Positions 8,684 through 21,900 of a DNA stretch of 64,000 bases are shown here, in pieces; the first letter of the stretch is position 1; each line of letters starts with the position of its first letter. Origin of the DNA: Bugula neritina (taxonomy: Eukaryota; Bryozoa; Gymnolaemata; Cheilostomatida; Bugulidae). A program made the position numbers and the translations under genes. Where the stretch lies: NCBI GenBank assembly GCA_964035545.1, contig OZ037765.1:21770495-21834494 (forward strand), given 5' to 3'. The notes below the pieces were generated by a model, which made no database searches, was not told the origin of the DNA, and saw only the letters and a list, made by a program, of their open reading frames with translations.

Positions 8684-11600
8684 GCCGTGTTTGAATACAT
8701 CTCAAAATGGATAAATTTCCAAGCATTCCAAAACTAAGCATCCAACAGCCTTTCTCTAAAATAATTGAAAAAGCTACCTCACTATTCAATATATCAAATG
8801 ATGTCAAGGTTCCAGCTTTAGATGGGGAGATTGTCTACAGCAAAAATAATGTCTGCGTTCACCAAGTTGGTGGCGAGGAACGGGTCCCTGGATACCTGTC
8901 TCTTCGTTGTTCCATCACTGAAATGGTACGTGTTTAATGTAAGACTATACATGAGTGCAGATGTGCTATACTAAGTTACATTTATCTTCGAAGGGCATCT
9001 GACTCTTATGTTGACTAATTTGTACACATATAGACTTTGCACTGCTAAATGATTCAAATTTGTGTAGATTCTAGGCTATTGTTGAATTTTAAAAAAAAAA
9101 TTTTTGATGTGATTTGTTCAGTAGAGAAGATTCTTAGAGCCTTTTTTGTGATTCTTGGATAATGATTAATGACATGAAACATTTTATAGTCAATCCTTAC
9201 ATTATTGGTACCTCATGTCACTCTTGGTGACCATTATGTAGTTTTCAGTTTGTATTGCCACTCTCCCATTCTGTGTCCAACAGTTCTACCCAATTCCAGT
9301 TCCATGCATTGCTCTTCCATATAAGTTTATCCTTACCAAGGTTATTTTTGTTCCCTTAAATTTTAGATATTCTTAAGAATTTGTCATCTTTTTTCTATAT
9401 TTTTCAATATATTTTGAGCTGAGAAATATATATGGTTTTGTTTTATTAATGTATAAATGGTGGTGGTTTAATAAGCAGAGTTGCCAGTTTTAGCTGCTCA
9501 TGTAACTTAAAAAGTTACCATCACTACGAGAAACCCTAGAGGTGAGAGTTTTTCAAAGGGCATTGATGACTTTTTCTAATGTGATGTAGGAACAACTATG
9601 ACTGGATGCCCTTCCTAACATCACTGCCAGTTTGTACCACTGACCTCGAGTTCTACTAGGCCAACAGACTACAGCTGCTCCCTTGTTCCTCATGTAGCAT
9701 GCTATAAATTTATTTAGTACTAGTTGTTATTCATTTTTAGCCTGGAAAGCAAACTGACTCAACACTCATACTACACTGGGTACCAAATATGACGATACGT
9801 AAAAATCCAAAGAGCGTAGACAGTCCTGTGAGAACTCCACCAAGAGCTAGCAGTGCTACCAACCTAATTGACTTTGATAGTGATACTGAGAATACCAGTA
9901 CTAGTCAGTCAACTAGTCTCTCTGCCAGTTTAACAAACCATAGTGCACATTCTTGCGAACAAATAACCAAAGAAGAAACCTTAAAACAGGAGCATTCTGA
10001 CGGAAGTCTCCATGGATTATCAGTTAGATATATTCCATCACAGAGTAGCTCGAATTCGGACAATATGGAGGGTTCCATTGAAATATCGACTGAGAAGTTG
10101 ATTGACTTCTCCAGTAGCGGTCAAGAAGATTTATCTGATAAGGTGGATACACTTGGTATTGATGACAATGACCAGAAGGTTATGACTAGCAATAAGCCTC
10201 TCAACGTGGAGTCAATACAGCAATCTTTGTTGCTCAAGAGCAGCACGGAGCAAGCAGAGTGGTGTGGAGATGAAGACAGCGACAGCAGCTTGACTGAAGG
10301 TCCAGACTCTGAAAGATCATTCTCACCCGCAAGTCTCTCGGATATATCGTCAATATGTGATGTGCTTAGTCTGACAGAAACAGCTGAAAGCATAGTTGAA
10401 AGTCGTAATCTCATGTTTCCAACCAATGGTTTGCCTCTTGAATCAAGTGCCCACAGTAAGAACTCTGTGAGCCCCTCCACCTCTGACACTAGCATAGTTA
10501 CTAGCCCTGGAGTGTTTTCTGTAAACTTAGGTAGGTGTCTGAGTATATTGTTTAGATACTTGACCATGGAGGTAATGCAGTATAGGTGACCACAGTCTAA
10601 ATGAATCACCCCATGCTCATTCATAAGAGCTAGCTGTGGTACCATCTTCTCAACGCTGCATGTATCTAGCTGTGATGTGAGCACACAGAATTGATGTAGT
10701 GCATTTTATACTGGCTGGTTCAGATCTACTTGAAGTATCTGTTTCATATATACTATGCTGTATGTTGCAAGATTTTCTAACTTTTCATCTCTTGACAGTC
10801 TGTCATTGAGCAATGAGAGTATTAAACTGACTGAATAGGGTAATTTCTGAACATAAAATTAACAGAACTTTTTCGCTTTATTTAATCACTCTGGGACAAA
10901 AAAAAACATTTTTTGTAGGTGCAATGAGGTCTTTAAGACTGTTTTTCTCAGAAGACAGTGCCAGTTGTGGTCAGCTGGTTATAGCTAGTAGGGAGAGTCA
11001 GTACAAAATCTTCCATTTTTACAACGGAGGTTTGGACAAGCTAGCAGATATACTAGAGGAGTGGAATCTATTTCACTCTGCTAAACAGCAGGTATTCTCA
11101 TTTTGACCTATGCAAATGCCTTTTACAAGTTGGTCATGTAATTCAGCATAATGAAGTATGTGGGTAGTAGTATATGTATAAGATAGAACATTGTAACTGC
11201 ATCAGCTGGTCTAGTTCGAACATAACTAGGAGTTTATTAAACTGAAATTTTACTTTATTCTGCATAACTTGTACATTTCGGTTGTTGCCTTGAAGTTACA
11301 TTACAACTTCATAGCTGTCAGTTTGACAGTTGGGCGACTGCCAGTTTTTTTCGAAATAAAAACAACTAGATTGTGCTCTAAAACTTGCAACACTACACCC
11401 CATAGTTTCATCAATGTGTTGGCATTTCAAAAATCGTATTTTCCTAACTTGATAGTCAAAACCCTAATTCTTCTATACATGATTGACATTAAGTAAAGGC
11501 TATATGCGTTGCTCTATGAATAATAAATGGTTTTTGTGCCCTATTCAGTTTCTGAATCTCCGTAACCGCATGGTGGCTTAAGTTAGTTTTGTGTAGCACA

Positions 11601-14600
11601 CTTGAATTAAGTATTGTATTTTATCCCAAAATTAGTCATAAAGGTTTTGAGCGCTAGATAATTAGGTTTATCATCATTTTTGTTAAGTAAATCTTTACTG
11701 TTTGTTTTCAAAGGTGTTTTGGTAAATTATTCGTGGCCAGAAGTTATTGTGTATCAGACAAACATGAATTGCATTGACTTGTAGAAGTGGAGACATGGTA
11801 GCATTTCTCCATTTAGCCAACAGTTTCGTGTTGTGAAACCAAGTATTGCCGAGGACGTAGACGTCCACCCTGAGGAGCATCTGTACCACACTCTAAATAA
11901 TGCGCAGTGGAAGATGTTTATGAATGATGAGGGACAAATCCTTGATGAGTCAAACCTCAAAAAAGTAATTGTACTAAATACTAGTTTAAAGCTTTGAAAT
12001 AAAAAAAAATGGAACAACATGTGTTTTGGGCATGATCAATTTGTGTCACCTTTTAGCTACAGTTAAACTATTACAATGTTGTTAAAAATACTACTATGTA
12101 GTTCAAAAGTTGTTCCTGTTTCACTCAAAGTTCTACTAAAACACTGCATCTCTACTAATATTAGGCAACTCCTTGATAAGTTTGATTGGTTTTGTAGCAA
12201 CGACCCTAAGTGGCAGAGTTCACTTGTTGATGGACATGAAACAACAAATGTCCATTAAACTCCTATACCCATTGATAAATATTTTTTGTAAAATAGTGTT
12301 TATCTGTAATAATAACATAGAAAAATTGCATCTGCAAACATTGTTCAATATTAGTTATAGTGTTTCATATTCTTAAAGTAGGACTATTTTTGTAGCAATT
12401 GTTGTTGATGGAAGCACATGTCTGCTTCGATTAATTGTATAGAGTGGCAGCTGCTACATGTCAATAATACAAGTGTTGGTTCACATTGCTTTGTAAAAGC
12501 TTCGCCCCAGTTTCATCCTCACACACAACACACACACAACACACACACACAACACACACACAACACACACACACATACACACACACACACACATACACAC
12601 ACATACACACACATACACACACATACACACACAAGTAATATTATTTACTTGCTAAAATATATCAAGTTGTTGCAAATTATATACAACTAACACACTAGTA
12701 CTATTTGGCAGACTGTGTTTTTTGGTGGAATTGAGCCAAGTTTACGAAGGGAGGTTTGGCCATTTTTGCTTCACTACTATCCATATGAGTCAACCTTTGA
12801 ACAGAGAGAACACATTAGAAATGAAAAATACCTGCAATACCAGAAAATCAAGAAGAAAAGGTTTGGATTGGTTGTCAAATTAATGAATTTGACCTTATGT
12901 ACGTCTTTGTTTTGGTCAAACTATATACTTGGATTAACAGATTTTATTATAAAAAATTCACAGAATACTTCATTTTTATATAGCCATCAAAACTATTTGA
13001 ACTTTCATAGATTTCATGAATAAAAATTTATTGAGATTCTTTTCAATTAACTTTCTAAACCATCTCTAAAAAAAAATATTTGGGATTTTTTACTTTGATT
13101 TTTTCTGAATTTGTATTACTTATGGATAGGATTTGCATATACTTATTTGTATGCAGATATAGACTAGCAAAAGACAAGGCTTGGGAGTTGAGGTTTTGGA
13201 GGTCTGTGCAGAACACAGTGGAGAAGGATGTTGTGCGAACTGACAGATCTCACTCCTATTACAAGGGAGACAACAACTCTAATGTAGAAACTCTAAAAGA
13301 GATTTTACTAAACTATGCTGTTGCTCATCCCCACTTAGGTTATACCCAGGTTATTATTCTCTATATATAGGCAGTTTCTCTCATCGGAAATATGGATGTA
13401 AATAAATATTAGTTTATGAAAGGTAGTGGTTCTCTTGATTCATATTGATTGTAGCAAATAATTGCATATTCCAAATATTTGATCTCTTCTAATTATTTTC
13501 TTGGTACTTTAGGTTTAACAGTTGTGTAGCCGGCTCTCATGAGAATAATAGATTGACATATAATTATTGTGTATATTCTACTGGTACAGCCATATTGCTT
13601 ACTGTCTCATTACTAACTATCCTGGTTGTTTTTAGGGTATGTCTGACCTTCTTTCGCCAATTCTAGTTGAACTGAAGAATGAAGCTGATGCTTATTGGTG
13701 CTTTGTTGGTCTTATGCAAAGAACCATCTTTGTAAGCCAGCCCAAGGATACTGATATGGATCAGCAGCTGGTACGCTTGTTTGCTTATTATTTACTCATA
13801 TTATATATATATATATAACATATATTTATGACGGTTTTTTTCCACGGTCAAGCCCCATATTTGAGCGTTTGTTTTTCCTTTTTAAATCTCAACAATTTTT
13901 CAGGCATTTGCTAGTTTATTGTGTTTGGTGTGTTTATGTAAAATTTGGACTGTTTTAGGTTTATCTAAAAGAGCTGTTGCGGCTGATGTTCCCAAAGTTC
14001 CACGATCATTTGTTGAAGGTGGATGTAACTTTGGGACTACTCTTCGTGCATAGGTATAGGAATAATTGAAATAATTTGCTAAAAGAATAAAATCTGTATA
14101 GCATTTAATTCAGCTTTTTTCTTCAATAAACCTTAATTATAGTTTGCATCAAATTTTACATTGTTTCTACAATATTTATTAGTATCAATTAGTGTTATTG
14201 GGAAAGGTTGCATGATTTTTAAATTTAGTTTACCAGCTATAGCCGCAACTTTGTTCTTATTCTGCTGGCACATGTAATAAACATGGAATATAGGCTAATT
14301 GGCAGGCTAGTAAAATAGTGCTAGTTTAGCAATTGTTGTTACATGTTGTATACTAGTTTAATAAATTTTGATTATTGGTTAGAATAATGACTGTAAAAGT
14401 ACACACAGCTTTTTAACTGTATTTTAAACCAAGTTTTAATACTAGTTTGCAAATATAATGTGGCTTTTGATTTATAATAGATGTTGACACTTTTAAAAAG
14501 CATGGAAATTTCCCATTTCAATGATGTAAAAACTACTTTATGTAATAATTCAAATTCTGTTCAGTGTCAAAATTTCATGAATTTGGAAATTCTACACAAA

Positions 14601-15778
14601 GCTTCAGATTTTATTGGAATACCTCATATAATTGAAACATGCTTCAGAGAGTCACTTTAATCATAGTGAGGAATAATATGTAGTTATTGTAACTATCTTA
14701 ATCTTAATTGACATAGTTATTACTTTAAAGTCATGCAATCCAAGTGATCTAATATTAGTAGTAATTTTGTATATTTATCAAAATTCCAAATACATTTTTA
14801 CGCTGCTGCTTCTAGATGGATTCTGCTCTGCTTCAAGAGAGAGTTCAATGAGGAAGATTCCTTGACTATCTGGGAAACGTGCTGGGCTAACGTACAGACC
14901 AACTACTTTCACCTTTTCATTGCTCTGGCAATTATAATACTGTACTCTGATGATGTGCTGCAGGACAGTTTACCTTCTGATGAGATGCTTCTACACTTCA
15001 GTAATCTGTCTCATCATATGAATGGGAAACTTATCGTTACCAAAGTAAGACTTTTGTACCTGAGCGCTGGTGTTCATACAGTTCTTTTAAAATAATAATG
15101 CTAGAATGCTAAACTTTTTCTGGTGAAATTGTATGAAAAGCTGAACATCTAGCTAATAATGAGTAAATCACTGCATTTCTATTGCTCCGAGTGAATGCTC
15201 GTATGTGTGAATTTATGGTTGCGGTTTGCATTTACTTATGCTTGTGTTTCATTTGATGCAACTGTTTCCAAACATTGAATGAAAAATCCATTCCCATAAT
15301 GCAAAGCTTGGAAGCGTAGTGATTGAAATTGTAACTAGATTGGATTATTAGTTTACAATCTCCTTCAAATTTGTTAATTGTAGTACTGTACAACTAGTTT
15401 CTAGTCTTTCCTTCGTAGTGTGTGCTGTTTGTCCTATCCGTATACATGAGTATATATGTTAAACAATTCTGTCATGTGTATATTTCAGATGAATGTTATA
15501 ACGCTAGTTGTAATGTTACAACACTTGGTCAGTATGGATTTTCTAGTTTAAGACATTGTTTGTTGTAGGCTAGAGGATTGATGCATCAGTTTAGGTTGCT
15601 GGAGAAGATTCCTTGCACTACCCAGGATCTGTGTTCTTCAAACTCTGCAGGAATGTGGGACAGCGGTCACGTACCAGCAATTGAATGTGTTGGACATGAA
15701 AATGTGGAAGGTTGCCCTTATTTGGGCACACCTTCCGACAAGTTGTCTTTATTTAGTGATATCCTAGACCATAAATAA
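8684..15778 (+). CDS. TBC1D16: TBC1D16 orthologue, Rab GTPase-activating protein
   Basis: The ATG is at 8707, and an acceptor at 8682-8683 implies an upstream 5' UTR exon. Coding exons are 8707-8925, 9741-10530, 10919-11091, 11824-11964, 12712-12860, 13157-13349, 13636-13770, 13959-14053, 14816-15044 and 15569-15778. Phases agree and give 777 aa (human about 767). The N-terminus has the family segment LDGEIVYSKNNVCVH, then a Ser-rich acidic linker, then MRSLRLFFS...ASRESQYKIFHF, diagnostic of TBC1D16. The TBC domain spans about residues 440-690. Its arginine finger is in EKDVVRTDR (R near 518) and its glutamine finger in GYTQG (Q near 555). Family members speed GTP hydrolysis by endosomal Rabs (Rab4A and Rab5 for the human protein). 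Intron 1 holds an old SINE, intron 4 a CA repeat. Confidence 0.95.
9478..9692 (-). mobile_element. Degenerate tRNA-derived SINE in TBC1D16 intron 1
   Basis: Read on the minus strand, this stretch begins GGGAGCAGCTGTAGTCT, has a CCTAGTAGAAC segment and then the core GATGTTAGGAAGGGCATCC. These match in order the two better-preserved SINEs in ADRM1 introns 3 and 4. The B box is eroded, so this is an older copy. Confidence 0.75.
12520..12634. repeat. CA microsatellite in TBC1D16 intron 4
   Basis: This is about 115 bp of (CA)n interrupted by AACA and ATACA units, just upstream of the exon at 12712. The frame that reads through it (alternating His/Thr) is not coding. Confidence 0.9.
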
Positions 15779-18700
15779 ACTGTTGGTTTTGTTTAGAGTA
15801 TTCCAAAATTTTGTCTTTAGAATTTATAATTTCTTGTAAATTGTTATGTTCTATGTTCAAGTATCAATTGTTTTTTGTTGATGTTTTAATAATTTTAAAA
15901 CTGGTTTGCTTTAATTTTAAAATTACTGGCTGGTTTCACTATGGTTAGTTGTTAGACAACTCAGTTTTTAAAAGTTGCATTTATATACAGAATTTTTTGT
16001 TTTATCTACGCAGTTATATTTTGATATATTTTGGTAATGTGTTTATGTTGCTAGTCTACACTCTACAGGGTCTATATTTATAAGTATAATTATGTACTAG
16101 TATTATTTACAAGTTATATTATATGTGTGTAATATTTGATTACAACTGTCCTACTGTTTATGCATATTAGTATATTTAAACATTTAAGTAGACAAGAGGG
16201 TGCTAAGTGCATCAATTCTAAATTTAATTGAATTATTTCTGTTTCTACAACCGGTGTAATCAGTAATGAACTGTTCATGCAAGTTTAATTTCCTTGGTAA
16301 CATATTAAGCATACATTCTATCAATGCATAACCATTTTATTTATGAAGATTATGCAATTTTTCCTTGTGTTTAATGTGCATTCAACACAAGGTAGAAACT
16401 GGTACTCAGAAGTGTGTTTTAGTTTTTAGTATTCATAGTTTTATTACAATTTTGTGAAAATTCCTTTATTTACTAGATTTCTCCTTTTTGTTATGCACTG
16501 TGGAAACAGGTTTGAAGTCAACTGTTATTAATTTCTTACTATTTATATGCAATACATAGTAAATGTTCTAATAAATAAGTACGGATTTTAAATAAGCAAT
16601 TCTTATTGCATGTCAATGTAACCAGATTCTTGGTGTAAACACAAGTTTGAGAGCAAGTGATGCTATTCTGCTCTTTACTTATTGGTTACAAATACGTACA
16701 TCCTTCTATAGTCTGCCTGAACATGCACCCTAAAATAACGTGAGTGGTAATGATATTTTCGATTGTACCGCGGCATTTTTGCACGCAGCTTAGCGAATAG
16801 AATTAACAACATTTTGATTTAATTTTTTAGGCAAAAATTGATTGGGACTAGAAGTATGTAAATGGCAATATCAATTTGAATAGGGCCAAGAAACGAACAA
16901 GAAAACCTGAAAAATCCTGCTACTATTGTTAATTTTAGTATCTATCAGTATCAGTATGGGTTTTTCTGCTCAACTGTAGGTTTTGGATTTCAATTTTACT
17001 TTGTCACTAACTTTCACTTTGTGGTGAAATAATTTAATAAAATTTGTAGTAGTACTACTACTAGTACTACTAGTAGTAGTACTAGTAGTAGTGACTAGTG
17101 TGACACTGACTGAGTATGAGTATCTCAATCTGCCTCTAGGTCTGCACCTAAAACTGTGTTTATTTGGTAATCATAATTAATCATAATCATAATCATTATC
17201 ATAATGACTATGAGTCATACTGATAGTGATACTCGTACTCATAGTCACATTGATACTCATACTCATAGTGATACTGATAGTCATAGTGGTAGTACTAGGG
17301 CTAGTGATAGTGAAACTGAATGTAATATTTTACTGATAGTGATAATCATTTTCAATATTCATAATGATATTCTCATATTGATTATGATTATCATTATGAT
17401 TATGATTATGGTTGTGATAGTGACACTGATAGTGATAGTAAAAAAAATAATAGACTTAGTTCACCAAGTTGTACTTATACTTATAGTTATACTTATAGTA
17501 ATAGACTAAGACTATAACTATAAGCATTAAGTATAACATTGACTATAAGTTAAATGTATAGTATTAGACTTAGTATTACTAATACTGTAAATGTAATACT
17601 AATAGTTATAATAATACTAATAGTAATAGTATTACTATTAGTAGACTTAGTTAGTACTAGTATAGTACGGTTAAGTGAGGAAGAGGTAACGATAATCTTA
17701 TAAAGTATTAGCTAATCATAAGATCAATTACTAATACTCATAGTAATTAGTGATTACAAACTTTTAGTATTACTATTACTGTAAGTATTTTAAATAGTAA
17801 CTATCACATTTAGTGCCCCTACTATCACTCGTGCTATTTGTAGCCATAGGGGTATTAAAAAGGTTTTTATAAACAGTAGTGCCAAACTCAGCTACAAAAA
17901 AATGTGAATGTCACTATGAATATGAGGGATGATGAGCTATCAATGTATCATGTTCGTATTCATACAGTTACTCATAGCTTGAATACTAATCATGATAAAA
18001 TATTGAAAATTTCATAAAGAAGCACTTCAACATGAACGCAAGCAATTTTAATATTCTAAAATGACGAATTTGAGTTAAAGTGAAAAGAATTTTTTGTGCA
18101 GTAAGTACAGTCTTTTAGTAAATTTTCTAAAGAGTTGATTTGGCCTTGCCTTGAGTGAAAATTGCAATCAAACTAGATAAATTTGTTAGCTGGTAATAGT
18201 TCAAAAACTCACTAATCACACTAAATATAAACTTACTGATTGCTTAGCTATATTAGTAATGTTGCATATTATTTAATGATGTATTCTTCAAGGCACAGTG
18301 GATATGAGTCAGTCCTCGCTGAAATTGGTTTTACTAACATGTATAACAGTTATACTAGTGAACTGCTAGTTTATTGATTATTAACCAACAAATATCAAGC
18401 TAATTACTATTTCTAAACTTTTTGGGCTACACTTTCTCTAAGCACTGCTACACTGGATAGAACTAGATTTTCTGCAAACATAAATTTGAAGCTTTATGCA
18501 AACTTTACACCATTCCTCAACTTTTGAGCATATTATTCTCTTATACCTTGTCAAGTACTCAGAGACTACCCAAACTAATTTTTCCAGTTGGATTTGTTTA
18601 AATTTTTATATGTCAAAATCTTTCTGCCACTTAGCAACTTCTAAATCATCATTATTCTTGAGATCTATTGATTTTTGCTTCAACTTACAGATATGTATAT

Positions 18701-18940
18701 CAAATAAATAAAAACTAAAAATGGCATTTGAATTTTGAATGCATTATTTAAAGTTAAGTAGTGTGTTTTTGGACACGATATAATCTAATGTATAAGTACA
18801 AGTCGCTAGTTTTTATAAAAATCAGTAAATATAGATTGCAAATGTATTTTTACAGTAAATGTCAAGCCTTCTAAAGATACAATAAATTATATTATGTCGT
18901 TATCAATAAAATTAATTGTTTTTTTAAAACCATCTGACAG
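15779..18940. other. Intergenic region TBC1D16-CNOT10 with ACT/AGT repeat block
   Basis: This holds the TBC1D16 3' flank and the CNOT10 upstream region. At 17040-17110 there is nearly pure strand-switching AGT/ACT (TAGTACTACTAGTAC-type). 17160-17800 is a degenerate block of GATAGTGATACT and TAATACTAATAGT words. The rest is AT-rich without a supported gene. A splice acceptor at 18939-18940 directly before the CNOT10 ATG suggests a noncoding CNOT10 exon in this interval. Confidence 0.6.
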
Positions 18941-21900
18941 ATGGCAGATGATACAAGCACAGGTGCAGCTGACGATGCTACCGATAACACACCTGTGGTG
19001 CCTGCTGTCACAGATCAAGAAAAGGATGTGGGGAATATGGTTGGTCATTTTTAGCAATTCAAATATTGTGTATGAACATTTAGCACCTGATATTTTATTT
19101 TCATTAATTATAAATTTTATAATCTGAAAAAAATTCTGTCAAGCTTCAACTGTGATGTTTATTATGTTTATAGTCTGGCACAATTATCAAGTGTTTTCTA
19201 GGCAAGGACAGAGTTTGAAAAACGCCAATGGGATGGATGTCTGAAATTTCTTGACAGGCTGGTTTCTGTTCGACCCACAGACCCGAAGGTTATTCACAAT
19301 AAATGTGTCACTGAGTATTATCAGTCTGGACTTCGCAGTACAGATGAATTCTTAATAAATCTTGCTAAAGTTTGTGAATTGGTAAGAATAACATAGCATG
19401 GCTATTCATTTCATTTTGCAAGCCCTTCTGTTTGTTGTTTTCCAGGAAACATTAATACTAATTGACATGTTTTTAAAAGAATGTTATAGAAAATTTCTGT
19501 GATTTAATCATTTCTATTAACCTCTGACATTGACTTAACTCTACCTAACTAATGAATAAATACTTAAATTAGTAACATTTATGTTGACTAAAATGTCACT
19601 AACTTAAAACAATAAAGGATTATATTACAGTGAGATTAAGACTGTGATGCATGTTTGTTTATTAAGAATTTACTGTGTGATGTTTTCAGTACCAGTTTGC
19701 CAATGTTTGCTTATTGGTTTATTTTAGGCTCAAGTGAATATGGCAGACATTGACTCACTAGATGATGTTGATCATTGTATTGTATATTATAACCAAGCGG
19801 TAGTTAACTACCATACCAGAAACTTTGGCAAAGCTCTCACCATCACAGAAAAACTTTACACATTTCTAGAGCCTCTGGGTTAGTGAGCAACAGTTTTATT
19901 AGCAGAGGATGTAAAATTAAAAAATAAATCATTGTATAATAAGTTATGGCGGAAAATATTACGAATATATGGTATTTTCGCAGATGAATCTCTTAGTAAA
20001 AGGGTTATGTGTTTATTGGCTGAGCTTTACCTGCGTACACTACAGCCAGAAAAAGCTATCGCAATAATTAATGGCCTAGAAAAAGTTATATTTGCCAAGA
20101 AAGAAGGTTCTGACGATGCCAATACGGACAACTCTATTTCGGAAAAGCAATCTGAGCTTTGGAAGTTAAAGCTAAGCCAAGTTAGTCGTTTATAAATTTT
20201 ATAAAATAATATTTTGGATTTGGTCATAGTTGTGTCAAAAGTTGGTTGTACACTGTAATCTTGATGAGAATAAAATTTGTTTGTAATTTGAATATTTTGT
20301 TTTGAATATTTGACAGTCTTTGGACGTTTCATGCCTAAGTTTTGTCTACTTTTACTGCATTTATTGAGAATGCTTTGTGTTGGAGTGTTGCTTACTTGCA
20401 ATATGTTGATTATGGTCTTTTAAGTTTATATCACTATTTTCTGGTAATATTTGCTGTTTTAGTATAAAGTACAAAGCCTGCTGATGTCTAGGTCGATGAA
20501 GTATTGTAAAAGAGAGCTTAAAGGTGTGCCCAGTTCAACTAATGTAAGTATTTTATATTGTAGATGCATATTGTTGGCTCTTTGCTGATGCTAGAGCATT
20601 ATGATGACTTCAAATGGGTTTATAGTTCATTCAGCATATTTATAGTATGTCTTAAATGCATTATGCTGTTATTAGTGTAAGGTTTGACCTTAATAATGTT
20701 TTCAGGACCAATGCTCTATCTATGTGCGAGCCAACTACGAATATTTAAGAGGAAACTTCCAAAAGGCAATGAGAATTCTCAACACTCTTCCTCCACCCTC
20801 CAAGTAAACCTCTTATATAATAGTATACCTGCATGTACCTTGTGCACTACGTTTCTACAGTTCGAATGGATTCTTTTTCAGGTTACATTGAATAAAAAAA
20901 ATTGTACGTTTTTATTACATAATAAAATAAAACTTTTACTTAATCAGCCCTTAATTCTGCCAGTCATCAACGCAATTGTCTTGTGTCTTAGTGTAAACAA
21001 ACATGGCCAGCATTGGTTCAGTTTTTATTTTATGTTTTAGTTTCGGTGCACTCACTCTGACTTGGTATTTGCTGAATTTAATTTATTAGACGTAAAAGCC
21101 CAGAGTTGCACATGTTATTGATAAATTTAATAGAAAATGAACCAATTACAGCCTGAGTTATTTTCTGATGCATAAAATGAAGAGTTTTTTTGTATCAATT
21201 TAAAAAATGAAAATAACTGTCAATTTATTTTAAACATTGTTTTGCTTTAGCCTACACAAAAATTATATGAAATCAAGATTCACAGTAATTATTTGAAATA
21301 ATAGCAGCTAGGAGAAAAAATTATTATATTAGTTCTTTGTTAATTCTACTACATTCCAAATATTTTTATAACTTTTAAGAGATGCTTTTAATTATTGTTT
21401 ACAAATTTGTAAGTATTTTCGGTCACAACTGCTGATCCTTGTCTCCAATGCAAAAAGTTTCACTCGACTATGATTTAATGACAAATCCATTCATATAAGT
21501 AGAATTTTGGAAACGCAGTAAAATGAATAATAGTGCAGCATGGCTCAAGTTTTTAGAGTATAATATATAGTTGAATAGACAAATTGGTTGTAGGCTATAT
21601 TCTCTTTTAGCAAATTTTGACCTAAACATTAATATAGAAACTATTTATGTGCCTAAAGCATTGAAATATATTTTTGTAGATTTTAAATTTTCATAAAATG
21701 GACTAAAATTCTAAACTGCATGTAATATGTGTACAGCGACATGTAAGTCTTTTACAGATTTCTAGTTAGAGTTATGTTTTTGTAGCCCAAAGAAGCTGAC
21801 TGATGTATCATCTGTTCTGTATTATAATAATCTCGCCTGCATTCACATGATGCTGCAGAAACACAGTCTCGGTTCTTTTTACTTCAAGAAGGCTATTACA

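Noticed and set aside
10121-10684. 187-codon minus-strand frame in TBC1D16 exon 2
   Set aside because: Antisense shadow of a Ser-rich coding exon. The plus strand is the TBC1D16 linker.
12418-12690. His/Thr-alternating frame
   Set aside because: Reads through the CA microsatellite in TBC1D16 intron 4.
17204-17509. 101-codon frame rich in His, Thr, Asp and Ser, then Ile
   Set aside because: Translation of the GATAGTGATACT repeat block, not a histidine-rich protein.
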